Source: an uncultured Spirochaetaceae bacterium (GTDB lineage Bacteria; Spirochaetota; Spirochaetia; Treponematales; Treponemataceae). Taken from it: 31,378 nt of DNA. The position numbers and the translations under genes were made by a program. The notes under the pieces are model-generated. The model worked only from the letters and a program-made list of their open reading frames with translations, was not told where the DNA came from and searched no databases. The stretch is taken from assembly GCA_902797925.1 (NCBI GenBank), contig CADBUT010000016.1, positions 1-31,378 of the forward strand, given 5' to 3'. The first letter of the stretch is position 1; every line of letters begins with the position of its first letter. Of this stretch, positions 14,943 to 22,610 are shown piece by piece.

Positions 14943-15749
14943 TCAGTTGTAAATTAAGTCTTCAGCCTGTTTTATCAGGCTGGAGATAATTACGCAGTAA
15001 AGCTGGCTTTTCTGATCTTCTGAATATTCGTGAAACTTTTTCCGGCTGAAATCAATCAGCAGTTTATTTTTCTTGTCTTCAACAAATTGCCCATATTTTT
15101 GATATTCTGCTTCATTTATTGGTGCTAATTGCTGAAGCAGATATACAGAAAGAGCTGAAACTACAGGGTCTTTAAATGCAGAAATTGACTGCCCAAGTTC
15201 AGTTATTGTTGCTGAAAAATCTTTTTCAAGATAAAATGTAAAGGCGTGGTACCATTTAACCCAGTCGGTTTTTGCAATAGAAGGATCTGCTTCTTCCAGA
15301 ACAGAGCGGGCTTCAACCGGTTTTGTAAGCAGAACGTATGAACTTGCAAAACGGAGAATGTTCTTTTGATATGCTTTATGGTTTTCAGCTTTTACGAAAG
15401 TGCATAAATCAATTATTTCTTCCGTTCTGCCTGTGAGTAGCAGAGAATCGCATAAAAGTTGAACAGAACGTGCAGAAATTCGTTTTTGGGTGTATATTTT
15501 ATTATGAAGATAAGCAGCGAGACCTTTCCAGTTTTCTTCTTCAAGATATTTCAGCGGTTTCCTGTTTATTATAAAAATGCAGTTAATTGCTATTGTAATG
15601 ACAAACAGTGCAATGATAAAAATATTGTTTGTCATGGCAATTTCTGTGTATAAATCATCTGATAATGTAAGCTTTGGTGTAAAAAAAAGCAAAAGTAAAG
15701 CTGCAATCAGGACGATATTAAAGGTAATATATAGGAATTTGATTTTCAT
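14943..15749 (-). CDS. Membrane protein with TPR-like cytoplasmic domain, unknown function
   Basis: A 268-residue protein with two N-terminal membrane segments (about 5-25 and 40-62) joined by a short loop. A long helical soluble part follows from about 68. The soluble part reads like TPR/HAT-type helical pairs (SVQLLCDSLLLTGRTEEIIDLC, ARSVLEEADPS, WYHAFTFYLEKDF), but no full TPR consensus is clear. ATG at 15749 has AAGGAG upstream on the minus strand. It is divergent from the HD-GYP gene across a 62-base spacer containing the palindrome ATCTTAAGAT (15772-15781). It converges with thrH, with four bases between their stops. I recognise no family name; the protein is likely lineage-specific. 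Confidence 0.7.
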   Translation of the reverse strand: MKIKFLYITFNIVLIAALLLLFFTPKLTLSDDLYTEIAMTNNIFIIALFVITIAINCIFIINRKPLKYLEEENWKGLAAYLHNKIYTQKRISARSVQLLCDSLLLTGRTEEIIDLCTFVKAENHKAYQKNILRFASSYVLLTKPVEARSVLEEADPSIAKTDWVKWYHAFTFYLEKDFSATITELGQSISAFKDPVVSALSVYLLQQLAPINEAEYQKYGQFVEDKKNKLLIDFSRKKFHEYSEDQKSQLYCVIISSLIKQAEDLIYN

Positions 15750-15811
15750 GACGGCTCCTTATTGTGAGTTAATCTTAAGATGTCAGAAGAATCAGGTCAA
15801 CAGGGGAATAT

Positions 15812-17074
15812 ATGAATTCGTTTAACGTAACAGAATTATCAAAAGAATCGGTCTTTACTAAAGAATTGTTGCTCGATGATACTTTTTTGTTATTAACTCC
15901 GCAGACACCTTTTAATGATAAACTTAAGCAGTCACTTTTGAATTGGGAATTCAGACAGGTTTGTTCCGAAGGTGAATTGGGAAAAACAGCACCGGCTGAG
16001 ATGCCAAAGCCTGCAACTTCATCTGCTTCTGTTGATGCAGCTATTGAAGAAACTTTTATGGAAACTGAAGTTGAAGAGCAGAGCGAAGAAAATAAAGATG
16101 GTTCTGTAATGGAACGTGCTCTTAAGCGTGTAGAAAACGTAAAAGAAGAAAACACAAGTATTGATAAAAATCACATGGTTCTTGTTCAGATTGTCTATGA
16201 AGAATACTTAAACTATGTCGAAGACGTTTATACAAAATTCACAACACACAAAAAATTGGATTACGAAGCAATTCATGCTCAATTAAAAGATTTTTGTGTA
16301 TTTATAAATGAGCAGCGCCGTTATATTTTACGTCTTCAGCCTGAAAATCAGGTAAACAGCAGAACATATCTTTTGAACCATGCTATGCGTTCTACAATAT
16401 TTGCTATCGCAATTGCTTTGCAGCTCCGTATGCCGTTCCCAAAACAGGTAGACCTCGCTGTAGCCTGTGTCCTGCACGAAATCGGAATGCTGAAGCTTCC
16501 TCCGCAGATTTATATAGTTAATAAACCTTTGTCTTTGGCAGACAGAAACAGTATGTATACACATCCGATTTTGTCTTATAATATTCTCAAAAATTATAAC
16601 TTCCCGCTGAGTATTCAGCTAGGTGCTCTTGAGCATCATGAAAAGCAAAACGGAACCGGCTATCCAAGAAAACTTACCGGTGAAAAGATTTCGCTTTTTG
16701 CTAAGATTATTTCTGTAGCCTGTTCTTTTGAGGCTATTACAGCTCCACGTCTGCATAAAGTTCAGCAAAGTTCTTACGAAGCTATGGTTGAGCTTTTGAA
16801 GAACAACGGTCTCCAGTTTGATGAAAATGTTATCAAGGCACTTTTGTTTGCTGTTTCGCTTTATCCAATTGGTGCTTATGTTTTCCTGCACAATGGAAAA
16901 ATCGGGCAGGTTGTTGATGTTAATCCGCTGAACCCAAAACTGCCGATAATTCAGATTTTAGGTGAAAAAGATGAACATGGAGATCCTGTAACAATGCCTA
17001 TCGGAACCGATCTTAAGATTGTCCGTACTTTAAGCCGCCAGGAAGTATTGGATTTACAGAAATCGCTTTCATAA
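15812..17074 (+). CDS. HD-GYP domain protein with degenerate catalytic residues
   Basis: A 420-residue cytoplasmic protein. Residues 1-115 form an acidic, low-complexity N-terminus with no recognised sensor domain; residues of about 175-345 are an HD-GYP-type domain. HD-GYP enzymes hydrolyse cyclic di-GMP with a two- or three-metal site. Here the histidines are retained (His190, His222, His251, His275, His276) and so is GxGYP (GTGYP, 281-285). The acidic and lysine residues differ: Tyr186 for Glu, HE (222-223) for HD, Met226 for the lysine of HDxGK, and Cys304 for the Asp of the VAD motif. Activity is therefore uncertain, and a c-di-GMP-binding or structural role is possible. A C-terminal domain of about 70 residues (GKIGQVVDVNPLNPKLPIIQI) is beta-rich. 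GGGGAATAT precedes the ATG and a strong terminator follows. Confidence 0.88.
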   Translation: MNSFNVTELSKESVFTKELLLDDTFLLLTPQTPFNDKLKQSLLNWEFRQVCSEGELGKTAPAEMPKPATSSASVDAAIEETFMETEVEEQSEENKDGSVMERALKRVENVKEENTSIDKNHMVLVQIVYEEYLNYVEDVYTKFTTHKKLDYEAIHAQLKDFCVFINEQRRYILRLQPENQVNSRTYLLNHAMRSTIFAIAIALQLRMPFPKQVDLAVACVLHEIGMLKLPPQIYIVNKPLSLADRNSMYTHPILSYNILKNYNFPLSIQLGALEHHEKQNGTGYPRKLTGEKISLFAKIISVACSFEAITAPRLHKVQQSSYEAMVELLKNNGLQFDENVIKALLFAVSLYPIGAYVFLHNGKIGQVVDVNPLNPKLPIIQILGEKDEHGDPVTMPIGTDLKIVRTLSRQEVLDLQKSLS

Positions 17075-17110
17075 TTTGAATTATTTTCACAGAACTATAA
17101 AACATTCTTG

Positions 17111-17142
17111 AAGTCTGCTGTTAAATACAGCAGACTTTTTTT
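17111..17142 (+). terminator. Intrinsic terminator of the HD-GYP gene
   Basis: An 11-bp perfect stem (17111-17121 with 17127-17137), loop TAAAT, and a T run at 17136-17142. It is a textbook terminator located 37 bases after the stop codon. Confidence 0.95.
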
Positions 17143-17220
17143 ATCTGTGCCCGCGTAAATTGAGTTGAAACTATTAATCAGAAAGAAAGCTTTTGAAATA
17201 AAAAAGTCTGTGAGCCGCAC

Positions 17221-18048
17221 TTATTTCCAGAGATAATAATTATGCAAAGATCTTAAAAAGCCGGAAGTTCCTGCAGATAAAAGAATTACGCCAGAAATAA
17301 AGAAAGCCGGATTGTCTGCCTCTTGAAGAATTATAAGTCCTGTTGAAAGCAGAAGGAAAAAAACTGCAGTCTGTTTGTATTCAGGCACTTCATTCTTTTT
17401 TGCCGTTATAAAAAAACTTACAGCAGTCGTTATTGCAAACAAAAAGCGGATAATTAGAAACAGCATATAATATGCAGTAGGAATAACCCATGTTGAATAA
17501 ATCGTAAGCGAATTAACCGGAATTGAGCATGCTGTAAGTACAGCCAGTGCTGTCAATCCGAATCTTGAGCTGGAATCCTGCATCTCGTTCTTTGTGCTGG
17601 AAAGTGCCGCCCCGCAAAGCATAATTGAAAAGCCCGTTAAGCGGCAGAAGAATACAAATTTTGAGACAACAATCAGCAGAAAGTAGTTTCCCTGCCAGAG
17701 ATTGAGCACCGGAAGAAAAAGCCTGGAAGCTTCAACAAGCATATTAATGAGAAATGTTGTAAAATAGACAATTTCAGGTGCGTGTGTTTTTTCAAAATAT
17801 TTTATTAACAGCAGAGAGCAGACCGTAATATAGCAGAGAATGAAAGTAGGGGCGGCAAGCACAGCCCACTTTGTGTATTGAAACGGCTTTATATCCGGCA
17901 GCTGGTTAAAAAATCTGGTCATTTGCGGAAAATTCATGAAAGAACCGTTGAAAAACTGAATTACATAAAGCGCGGTAATTGAAAGAAAAATCACTGCGGA
18001 AAAAATTGTGAGCATTCTTATGATTCGGTTGCGTAATGAAAGTGTCAT
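17221..18048 (-). CDS. Multi-pass membrane protein of unknown function
   Basis: A 275-residue, very hydrophobic protein with about seven to eight predicted membrane helices, at roughly 10-30, 58-82, 90-112, 122-147, 165-185, 190-218, 225-245 and 247-265. Short charged loops include SSTKNEMQDSSSR and AKKNEVPEYKQ. The start is ATG at 18048. No clear ribosome binding site precedes it on the minus strand, so the start is uncertain; Met12 is an alternative. I see no transporter or enzyme signature. The number of helices and lack of motifs would suit a 7TM sensor module, but no output domain is attached. It diverges from the secreted protein gene at 18160. Confidence 0.6.
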   Translation of the reverse strand: MTLSLRNRIIRMLTIFSAVIFLSITALYVIQFFNGSFMNFPQMTRFFNQLPDIKPFQYTKWAVLAAPTFILCYITVCSLLLIKYFEKTHAPEIVYFTTFLINMLVEASRLFLPVLNLWQGNYFLLIVVSKFVFFCRLTGFSIMLCGAALSSTKNEMQDSSSRFGLTALAVLTACSIPVNSLTIYSTWVIPTAYYMLFLIIRFLFAITTAVSFFITAKKNEVPEYKQTAVFFLLLSTGLIILQEADNPAFFISGVILLSAGTSGFLRSLHNYYLWK

Positions 18049-18159
18049 GTTTTAAGAATATCGTGAACTGAAATAACTGTAAAGCGCATTCTTTGATGCT
18101 CCGAAAATAGTAATGATAAAGTTTTACTTTATTAAAAACAATTGAAAATAGGAGGGGTT

Positions 18160-18942
18160 ATGAAAAAAACAAAAATATTTGTTCTTTTTCTGTCAATTTT
18201 CTCTTGTTGTTTATGGGCCGATACAGCACGGTTTAATGACATGGGTTTTTCTCCTGACGGGTTGCAATATCTGTTTGGTCAGTACGGAGAATTAATTCAG
18301 TCAGACGGAAGTACTAAAGGTTATGCTGAATTTTTTGCTGTAGATACAGCGAAAAACGAGTACGTGAAAGACGGCACTTTTAAAACAACAGCATCGGGTA
18401 AAACTTCGGGGTTAAGCGGTGAAAAGGTTTTTGAGCAGCTTGTAACAACAGAAGATTCGTTTATAAGCTCGTACAAAATTCCAGATGAATCAAATTCAGT
18501 TATTCTTTATCAGGTTTGCGGTTCTATCGGTTTGAACGATTATAACGGCTTGGGGCTTCTAACTTCTGATACAATCGGAAAAGATGCAGAATCGTCACCA
18601 TTGTATAAAGATGTTGTGGAATTCCGAGATTTTGATAACCCTTCAACTAACGAAGTTGAAACTTATAAAGTTAGAATCAACGAGCTTGTTGAAGGCAAAG
18701 GCCGTAATGCAGAATCCAGCTTTTATTTAGTTGTTGAGCAGAAAACTTCAAGCGGCAAAAACCGGAGCTTTTTGGTCGGTAATCCGAAGATTAAGCGGAA
18801 AGGTGTTTCGGGCTACCGCTTGAACCGCGTTTTAAGAGACAAAAACGGCAAATCGCTTGTTTTTGTAATCGAAAAACAGGTTGAAGAATCTTACGGTCCT
18901 GCAGTTCGTTTTATGGTAGAAACTGTAAGGCTGCCGAACTAG
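18160..18942 (+). CDS. Secreted protein of unknown function
   Basis: A 260-residue exported protein. The start is ATG at 18160 after GGAGGGG (18151-18157). A TTG at 18142 in the same frame would place the ribosome binding site inside the gene, so it is rejected. The signal peptide MKKTKIFVLFLSIFSCCLWA has a likely cleavage before Asp21. Cys16 or Cys17 could alternatively be a relaxed spirochaetal lipobox. The mature part is beta-rich and polar, with no cysteines except one in IILYQVCGSIG and no family I can name. It may be a periplasmic or surface protein. It is a single-gene unit with a strong terminator. Confidence 0.7.
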   Translation: MKKTKIFVLFLSIFSCCLWADTARFNDMGFSPDGLQYLFGQYGELIQSDGSTKGYAEFFAVDTAKNEYVKDGTFKTTASGKTSGLSGEKVFEQLVTTEDSFISSYKIPDESNSVILYQVCGSIGLNDYNGLGLLTSDTIGKDAESSPLYKDVVEFRDFDNPSTNEVETYKVRINELVEGKGRNAESSFYLVVEQKTSSGKNRSFLVGNPKIKRKGVSGYRLNRVLRDKNGKSLVFVIEKQVEESYGPAVRFMVETVRLPN

Positions 18943-18957
18943 ATTTTAGTGTTGAAT

Positions 18958-18990
18958 GGAGCTTCTGCTTTTGAAGCTCCGTTTTTTTTT
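18958..18990 (+). terminator. Intrinsic terminator of the secreted-protein gene
   Basis: An eight-base perfect stem (18958-18965 with 18973-18980) with a seven-base loop and a run of nine T (18982-18990), 15 bases after the stop. Confidence 0.93.
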
Positions 18991-19013
18991 GCGCAGCCAG
19001 CGTTAAAGTTCTG

Positions 19014-19424
19014 CTATGCTTGTTCTGCAGCCACTCTTCTGAAAATCTGAAAAGCTTCGTGATCGTCTTCGTTAATGTATCTGACATAAACAGTGTTCAT
19101 ATCTAGAACCTGTTCCTGCCAGATTGATTCAAGCCATAATGCTTCTGCCGCTTCGTTCAGACTGTCTTGTTTTACGTCGCCCTGCACAAAAAAGTATTTG
19201 CCGGCTTTTATAGCATAATCAGGTGTAGCTGTGCTGTCTTTTGGCAGTGCAAAGCCGCATTTTTTTCCGTCCAGAAGATACTCGTCAAGAGACGGGCTCA
19301 TATTGTGCTTTGAAACGCCGTTCCTGTAAATTTCAAGCCGTTCATTTTTGTTAGTCTCAATATTTGAATCTGCCGAAAAGTTTAAGTCTTTATAAAGTGT
19401 AAGAATTTTAATCGAAAAAGCCAT
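19014..19424 (-). CDS. Small conserved-looking protein of unknown function
   Basis: A 136-residue, soluble, acidic protein with no signal peptide, beginning MAFSIKILTLYKDLNF. Its middle (DYAIKAGKYFFVQGDV) and the helical part after it (LNEAAEALWLESIWQ), then NTVYVRYINEDDHEAFQIFRR, suggest a small alpha/beta domain. I do not recognise the family. It begins 31 bases downstream of the permease stop on the same strand, and no terminator is seen between them, so the two are probably co-transcribed. No obvious ribosome binding site precedes the ATG. Translation may depend on coupling to the permease gene. Confidence 0.6.
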   Translation of the reverse strand: MAFSIKILTLYKDLNFSADSNIETNKNERLEIYRNGVSKHNMSPSLDEYLLDGKKCGFALPKDSTATPDYAIKAGKYFFVQGDVKQDSLNEAAEALWLESIWQEQVLDMNTVYVRYINEDDHEAFQIFRRVAAEQA

Positions 19425-19455
19425 GCTGATAATTTACAGAAAGTACCACGCTTTG

Positions 19456-20619
19456 TCAAAACCCGCCTTCAAGCAGCCGGAATCCCAGATAAAGCAGAAC
19501 CAGAATTACAAGAAAAATCACGTTATAAAGCGAAAAAACCGGCAGAAACGGCTCTTTTTCTTCTAACGGAATGTTCGAATTCTGATAGAGCTTGTATGAG
19601 ATTACGCTTGCAAGCGATGCGATGATTGTGCCGAGACCACCGATATTTACGCCTGCAAGCAGGGCTTTTGCATTTTCAGTAAAGCTTGAAAGCAGAAGCG
19701 CAGCCGGTACGTTGCTGATAATCTGGCTCAAGCCAAGCCCGGCAAAGAAAGTGCCGGTTTCTGTGTCGAGAATGTTCTTGAAAAATGCCTGCACGGCTTT
19801 TACAGAAGAAACATTCGACGTAAAAATGAAAAAGCCTGTAAAAGTCAGAAGCAGCGTATAATCCACTTTTAAGAGAAGCTTTCTGTTAAAAATTAAAACC
19901 GCAACAAGCGTAATTGCAAAGCTTATCAGATAATGTATTGCATGAAACACCGAAAGCAGATTGATTATCAGAAGAATAAGATAGACATAAATGGAAAAGC
20001 CTTTTTCGACACCGGCTGGTCCTAAAGTTGAGACAATATTGATTTTTGCAGTCTTAACATCTTTGGTTGCTGCCATAAGAAAGACGAAAAGCAGAAAAAA
20101 TGACGGAATTCCGATTTTCAGCGTTGTCAAAAAGAAATCGGTATTGGTCATTTTATAGAACGAATAAATGAAAAGGTTCTGCGGGTTGCCCATTGGCGTC
20201 ATGCACGAGCCGAGATTTGCCGCAAGCGTTTCAAAGACTATCAGCTTGAGCGGCTTTATGTTTGCGTGGCTGCAGACTATAAGCGTAATCGGCACAAATG
20301 TAAGCAGAGCAACATCGTTTGTGACGACTGCGGCGCAAAAAAAGACGAGCATACACAAGATGAAATAAACTGAGCGGACTGTTTTGCATTTGCGCAGAAG
20401 GTTCTGCGAAAGCGAATCGAGTACATTGATGCTTTTGAAAGCGGCAATTACAGTCATCAGGCAGAACAAAAGCGAAAGAACCCTGAAATCAATTGCTTCG
20501 AGAATCTCTTTCGGCGTAGGTTTGCAAAAAAAGCAGGAAACAATACCGCATGTCAGTGCTGCCGAAAGTACAACATCTTTTTTCAGCGTTACAAAAATTC
20601 TTTTTATAAATGTATTCAT
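19456..20619 (-). CDS. SLC13 / ArsB-NhaD-type anion permease
   Basis: A 387-residue inner-membrane protein with about ten helices, belonging to the ion transporter superfamily that includes citrate, arsenite and sodium-dicarboxylate carriers. Two re-entrant-loop type signatures are seen: TNDVALLTFVPIT (100-112) and ANLGSCMTPMGNPQNLF (134-150). The second-half counterpart is SQIISNVPAALLLS, the repeated substrate- and sodium-binding hairpin motif of the family. The substrate (a di/tricarboxylate, arsenite or Na+/H+) cannot be deduced. It is shorter than typical SLC13 proteins and closer to the ArsB/CitMHS-like length. The ATG at 20619 is preceded on the minus strand by ACGGAGAAGT. No ars regulator or reductase gene is nearby, which argues against arsenic resistance. 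Confidence 0.85.
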   Translation of the reverse strand: MNTFIKRIFVTLKKDVVLSAALTCGIVSCFFCKPTPKEILEAIDFRVLSLLFCLMTVIAAFKSINVLDSLSQNLLRKCKTVRSVYFILCMLVFFCAAVVTNDVALLTFVPITLIVCSHANIKPLKLIVFETLAANLGSCMTPMGNPQNLFIYSFYKMTNTDFFLTTLKIGIPSFFLLFVFLMAATKDVKTAKINIVSTLGPAGVEKGFSIYVYLILLIINLLSVFHAIHYLISFAITLVAVLIFNRKLLLKVDYTLLLTFTGFFIFTSNVSSVKAVQAFFKNILDTETGTFFAGLGLSQIISNVPAALLLSSFTENAKALLAGVNIGGLGTIIASLASVISYKLYQNSNIPLEEKEPFLPVFSLYNVIFLVILVLLYLGFRLLEGGF

Positions 20620-20688
20620 ACTTCTCCGTTATAATGAAGTGACGCCATTTTAGCAAGCCGGAATGCAGAAACAAGTCCGGCTTTCAGC

Positions 20689-20717
20689 TTGTGTAAAAAC
20701 GATTAACAGTGTACTAT
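20689..20717 (+). promoter_or_regulatory. Candidate promoter of the S1-domain gene
   Basis: TTGTGT (20689-20694), 17 bases, then TACTAT (20712-20717). Transcription would begin near 20724, leaving a leader of under 20 bases that contains GGAGG and the ATG at 20742. Confidence 0.5.
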
Positions 20718-20741
20718 TTCAGCGAAAAGTGGAGGATTTGT

Positions 20742-21836
20742 ATGAAAAAATTGTTGCCAGGTGAAGAAATAAATGCTGCAATTGTGCAGATTTCAGATGA
20801 TACAATTTTTCTTGATTTAAATTCAAAAAGCGAAGGCGTGCTGAATGCCGCAGAGCTGAAAGATGAGAACGGAAACCTTTCTGTAAAAGAAGGCGATGTA
20901 ATAAAGGCATATTTCCTTGATGACAAGAATGGTGAAATGCGTTTTACTACTAAAATTGCCTCAAACAATGCGGATAAGACTATAATTGAAAATGCTTATA
21001 AAAACGGCATTCCTGTTGAGGGAAAAGTCGAAAAAGAGATAAAAGGCGGCTACGAAGTAAAAATCGGAAACATCCGCGCATTCTGTCCGTTTTCACAGAT
21101 GGGCGGACGCCGCAAAGAAGAAAACGAAACTTTTGAAGGCAAGACATTAACTTTTAAAATTACAGAATACAAGAATGATGGAAGAAATGTTCTGGTTTCT
21201 AACCGCGCTGTTTTAGAAGCCGCAAGACTTTCTCAAATGGAAACTTTAAAATCGAAACTGAAGGTCGGCATGACTGTAAGCGGTAAAGTTCTTTCGCTCC
21301 AGCCGTTCGGTGCTTTTGTTGATGTTCAGGGTTTTCAGGCTTTGCTGCCGGTTTCAGAAATTTCAAGAGGACGTGTCGAAAACGTTGCTGATTTTCTTGA
21401 ACCAGGGCAGGAAATTACAGCTTCTGTTATTAAGACAGACTGGGAACATGAAAAAGTAACGCTCAGCATGAAAGCACTGCTTGCAGATCCATGGGATACT
21501 GTTTCTGAAAGGTACAAGCCTGAACAGAAAGTCAGCGGCAGCGTTGCAAGAATTGCAGATTTCGGAATCTTTGTTAATATTGAAGACGGCGTTGACGGAC
21601 TTGTGCATATTTCCACTATTGAGAAAGCAAAAGCAAACACAAATTTGAGAAAGCTTTTCAGGGTTGGGGATAAATTTGATGCCCAGATTATTTCAATTGA
21701 TTCAGCAAACCGCCGTATCTCGCTTGCTCCGGCTTCGTCTGTCAAGCAGGATGATGATTCTGAAGAATATTTGAAAAATCAGGATGATTCGGGTGAAACA
21801 TATAATCCGTTTGCAGCGCTGCTTAAAAAGAAATAG
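20742..21836 (+). CDS. S1 RNA-binding domain protein (ribosomal protein S1-like)
   Basis: A 364-residue cytoplasmic RNA-binding protein with four S1 (OB-fold) repeats, at about 5-73, 89-155, 174-243 and 260-330. The last two are the clearest (GMTVSGKVLSLQPFGAFVDV; VSGSVARIADFGIFVNIEDG then GLVHIS). Classical ribosomal S1 has six repeats and more than 500 residues, so this is a shorter relative. It is probably a translation or RNA-decay accessory factor rather than the ribosomal protein itself. ATG at 20742 follows GGAGG with a suitable gap. An in-frame start 33 bases upstream would include the ribosome binding site and is rejected. The acidic C-terminal tail (DDDSEEYLKNQDDSGE) ends in a lysine cluster. 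It has its own promoter and terminator. Confidence 0.88.
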   Translation: MKKLLPGEEINAAIVQISDDTIFLDLNSKSEGVLNAAELKDENGNLSVKEGDVIKAYFLDDKNGEMRFTTKIASNNADKTIIENAYKNGIPVEGKVEKEIKGGYEVKIGNIRAFCPFSQMGGRRKEENETFEGKTLTFKITEYKNDGRNVLVSNRAVLEAARLSQMETLKSKLKVGMTVSGKVLSLQPFGAFVDVQGFQALLPVSEISRGRVENVADFLEPGQEITASVIKTDWEHEKVTLSMKALLADPWDTVSERYKPEQKVSGSVARIADFGIFVNIEDGVDGLVHISTIEKAKANTNLRKLFRVGDKFDAQIISIDSANRRISLAPASSVKQDDDSEEYLKNQDDSGETYNPFAALLKKK

Positions 21837-21859
21837 ATCTTTTATCCTGTTTTTTCTGG

Positions 21860-21887
21860 ACCGGAACTGTATGGTTCCGGTTTTTTT
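21860..21887 (+). terminator. Intrinsic terminator of the S1-domain gene
   Basis: ACCGGAAC (21860-21867) pairs with GTTCCGGT (21874-21881) around a six-base loop, followed by T to 21887. It lies 23 bases after the stop codon. Confidence 0.93.
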
Positions 21888-22051
21888 ATATGCGTATGCA
21901 GCTGTCAATGAGGTTATTCGAAGTTAGAGAATTTTAGAGATTTTATGCATAAAAATAATTTATGTCATTTTGTATAAAGACTTTAAACGATTAATTTGGA
22001 TATTTTACAAGATTAATGCCACAAAATTTCATATTATTGCATAATATAATC

Positions 22052-22080
22052 TTTATTATTTATCGATAATACGGTATAAT
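22052..22080 (+). promoter_or_regulatory. AT-rich promoter region of the outer-membrane barrel operon
   Basis: TATAAT at 22075-22080 with TTTATT 17 bases upstream (22052-22057). The whole 21900-22110 stretch is extremely AT-rich and holds several other -10-like hexamers. The perfect palindrome TTATCGATAA (22060-22069) lies between the two boxes. The same ten bases also occur inside the DUF115 gene, so its regulatory meaning is doubtful. Confidence 0.4.
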
Positions 22081-22130
22081 ATTTTACTATAATGATATTA
22101 GTTTAGTTGAAACACTTCAAGGGTACCATT

Positions 22131-22610
22131 GTGAAAAAAATGTTTGCTTTTTTTGCCTTATGTTTTATTGTCTTATGTGCAGTTTCTGCTCAAAGTGCAG
22201 ACATAATAGGTGATATAGTAAAAGAAGAAAAAACGACTTGGAAAAGTTTGACATACTTGGCTTATTATTCTGATGATGACAATGTTGATAAATCAATTTC
22301 ACTGGCCGGTGCCTTTGAATATTTTTCCAATGCCGGTATTATTCCTTCCGGTGTTACTCCTGATACATTATTACGCTATGATGATATGAGCTTGTTTTTT
22401 CTTAAATCTTTTGATATTAAGGCAACAAGTATTTTGTCTTATTGTTTCCATTCAAGACATTATGCTTTCAGACAGATGAAATATTATGGTGTTATAAAGC
22501 CGGATGCTTTCCCTGGAGATAAAATGACCGGATCGTTTTTTGTAACTATCATGGGAAAATTTTCATCAACTTTTCCAAATGCAAAATTGATTTATAAAGG
22601 AGCTTACTGA
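22131..22610 (+). CDS. Small exported protein, partner of the outer-membrane barrel
   Basis: A 159-residue exported protein of unknown family. GTG at 22131 is chosen because AAGGG lies seven bases upstream and gives a clean signal peptide, MKKMFAFFALCFIVLCAVSA, cut before Gln. TTG at 22107 and ATG at 22140 are alternatives. The mature part is short and helical, with no cysteine motif except one Cys in ILSYCFHSRHYAF. Residues of about 45-100 describe a repeated surface-like helix (SLAGAFEYFSNAGIIPSG). It overlaps the next gene by one base (TGATG), so the two are translationally coupled and probably act together at the outer membrane. Sequence composition is AT-rich, like its neighbour. Confidence 0.65.
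   Translation: MKKMFAFFALCFIVLCAVSAQSADIIGDIVKEEKTTWKSLTYLAYYSDDDNVDKSISLAGAFEYFSNAGIIPSGVTPDTLLRYDDMSLFFLKSFDIKATSILSYCFHSRHYAFRQMKYYGVIKPDAFPGDKMTGSFFVTIMGKFSSTFPNAKLIYKGAY

Noticed and set aside
14960..14985. Ten-pair hairpin (CTTCAGCCTG / CAGGCTGGAG) at the convergent ends of thrH and the TPR-like gene
   Set aside because: It lies in the coding end of the minus-strand gene and lacks a T run on either strand, so a terminator call is not justified.
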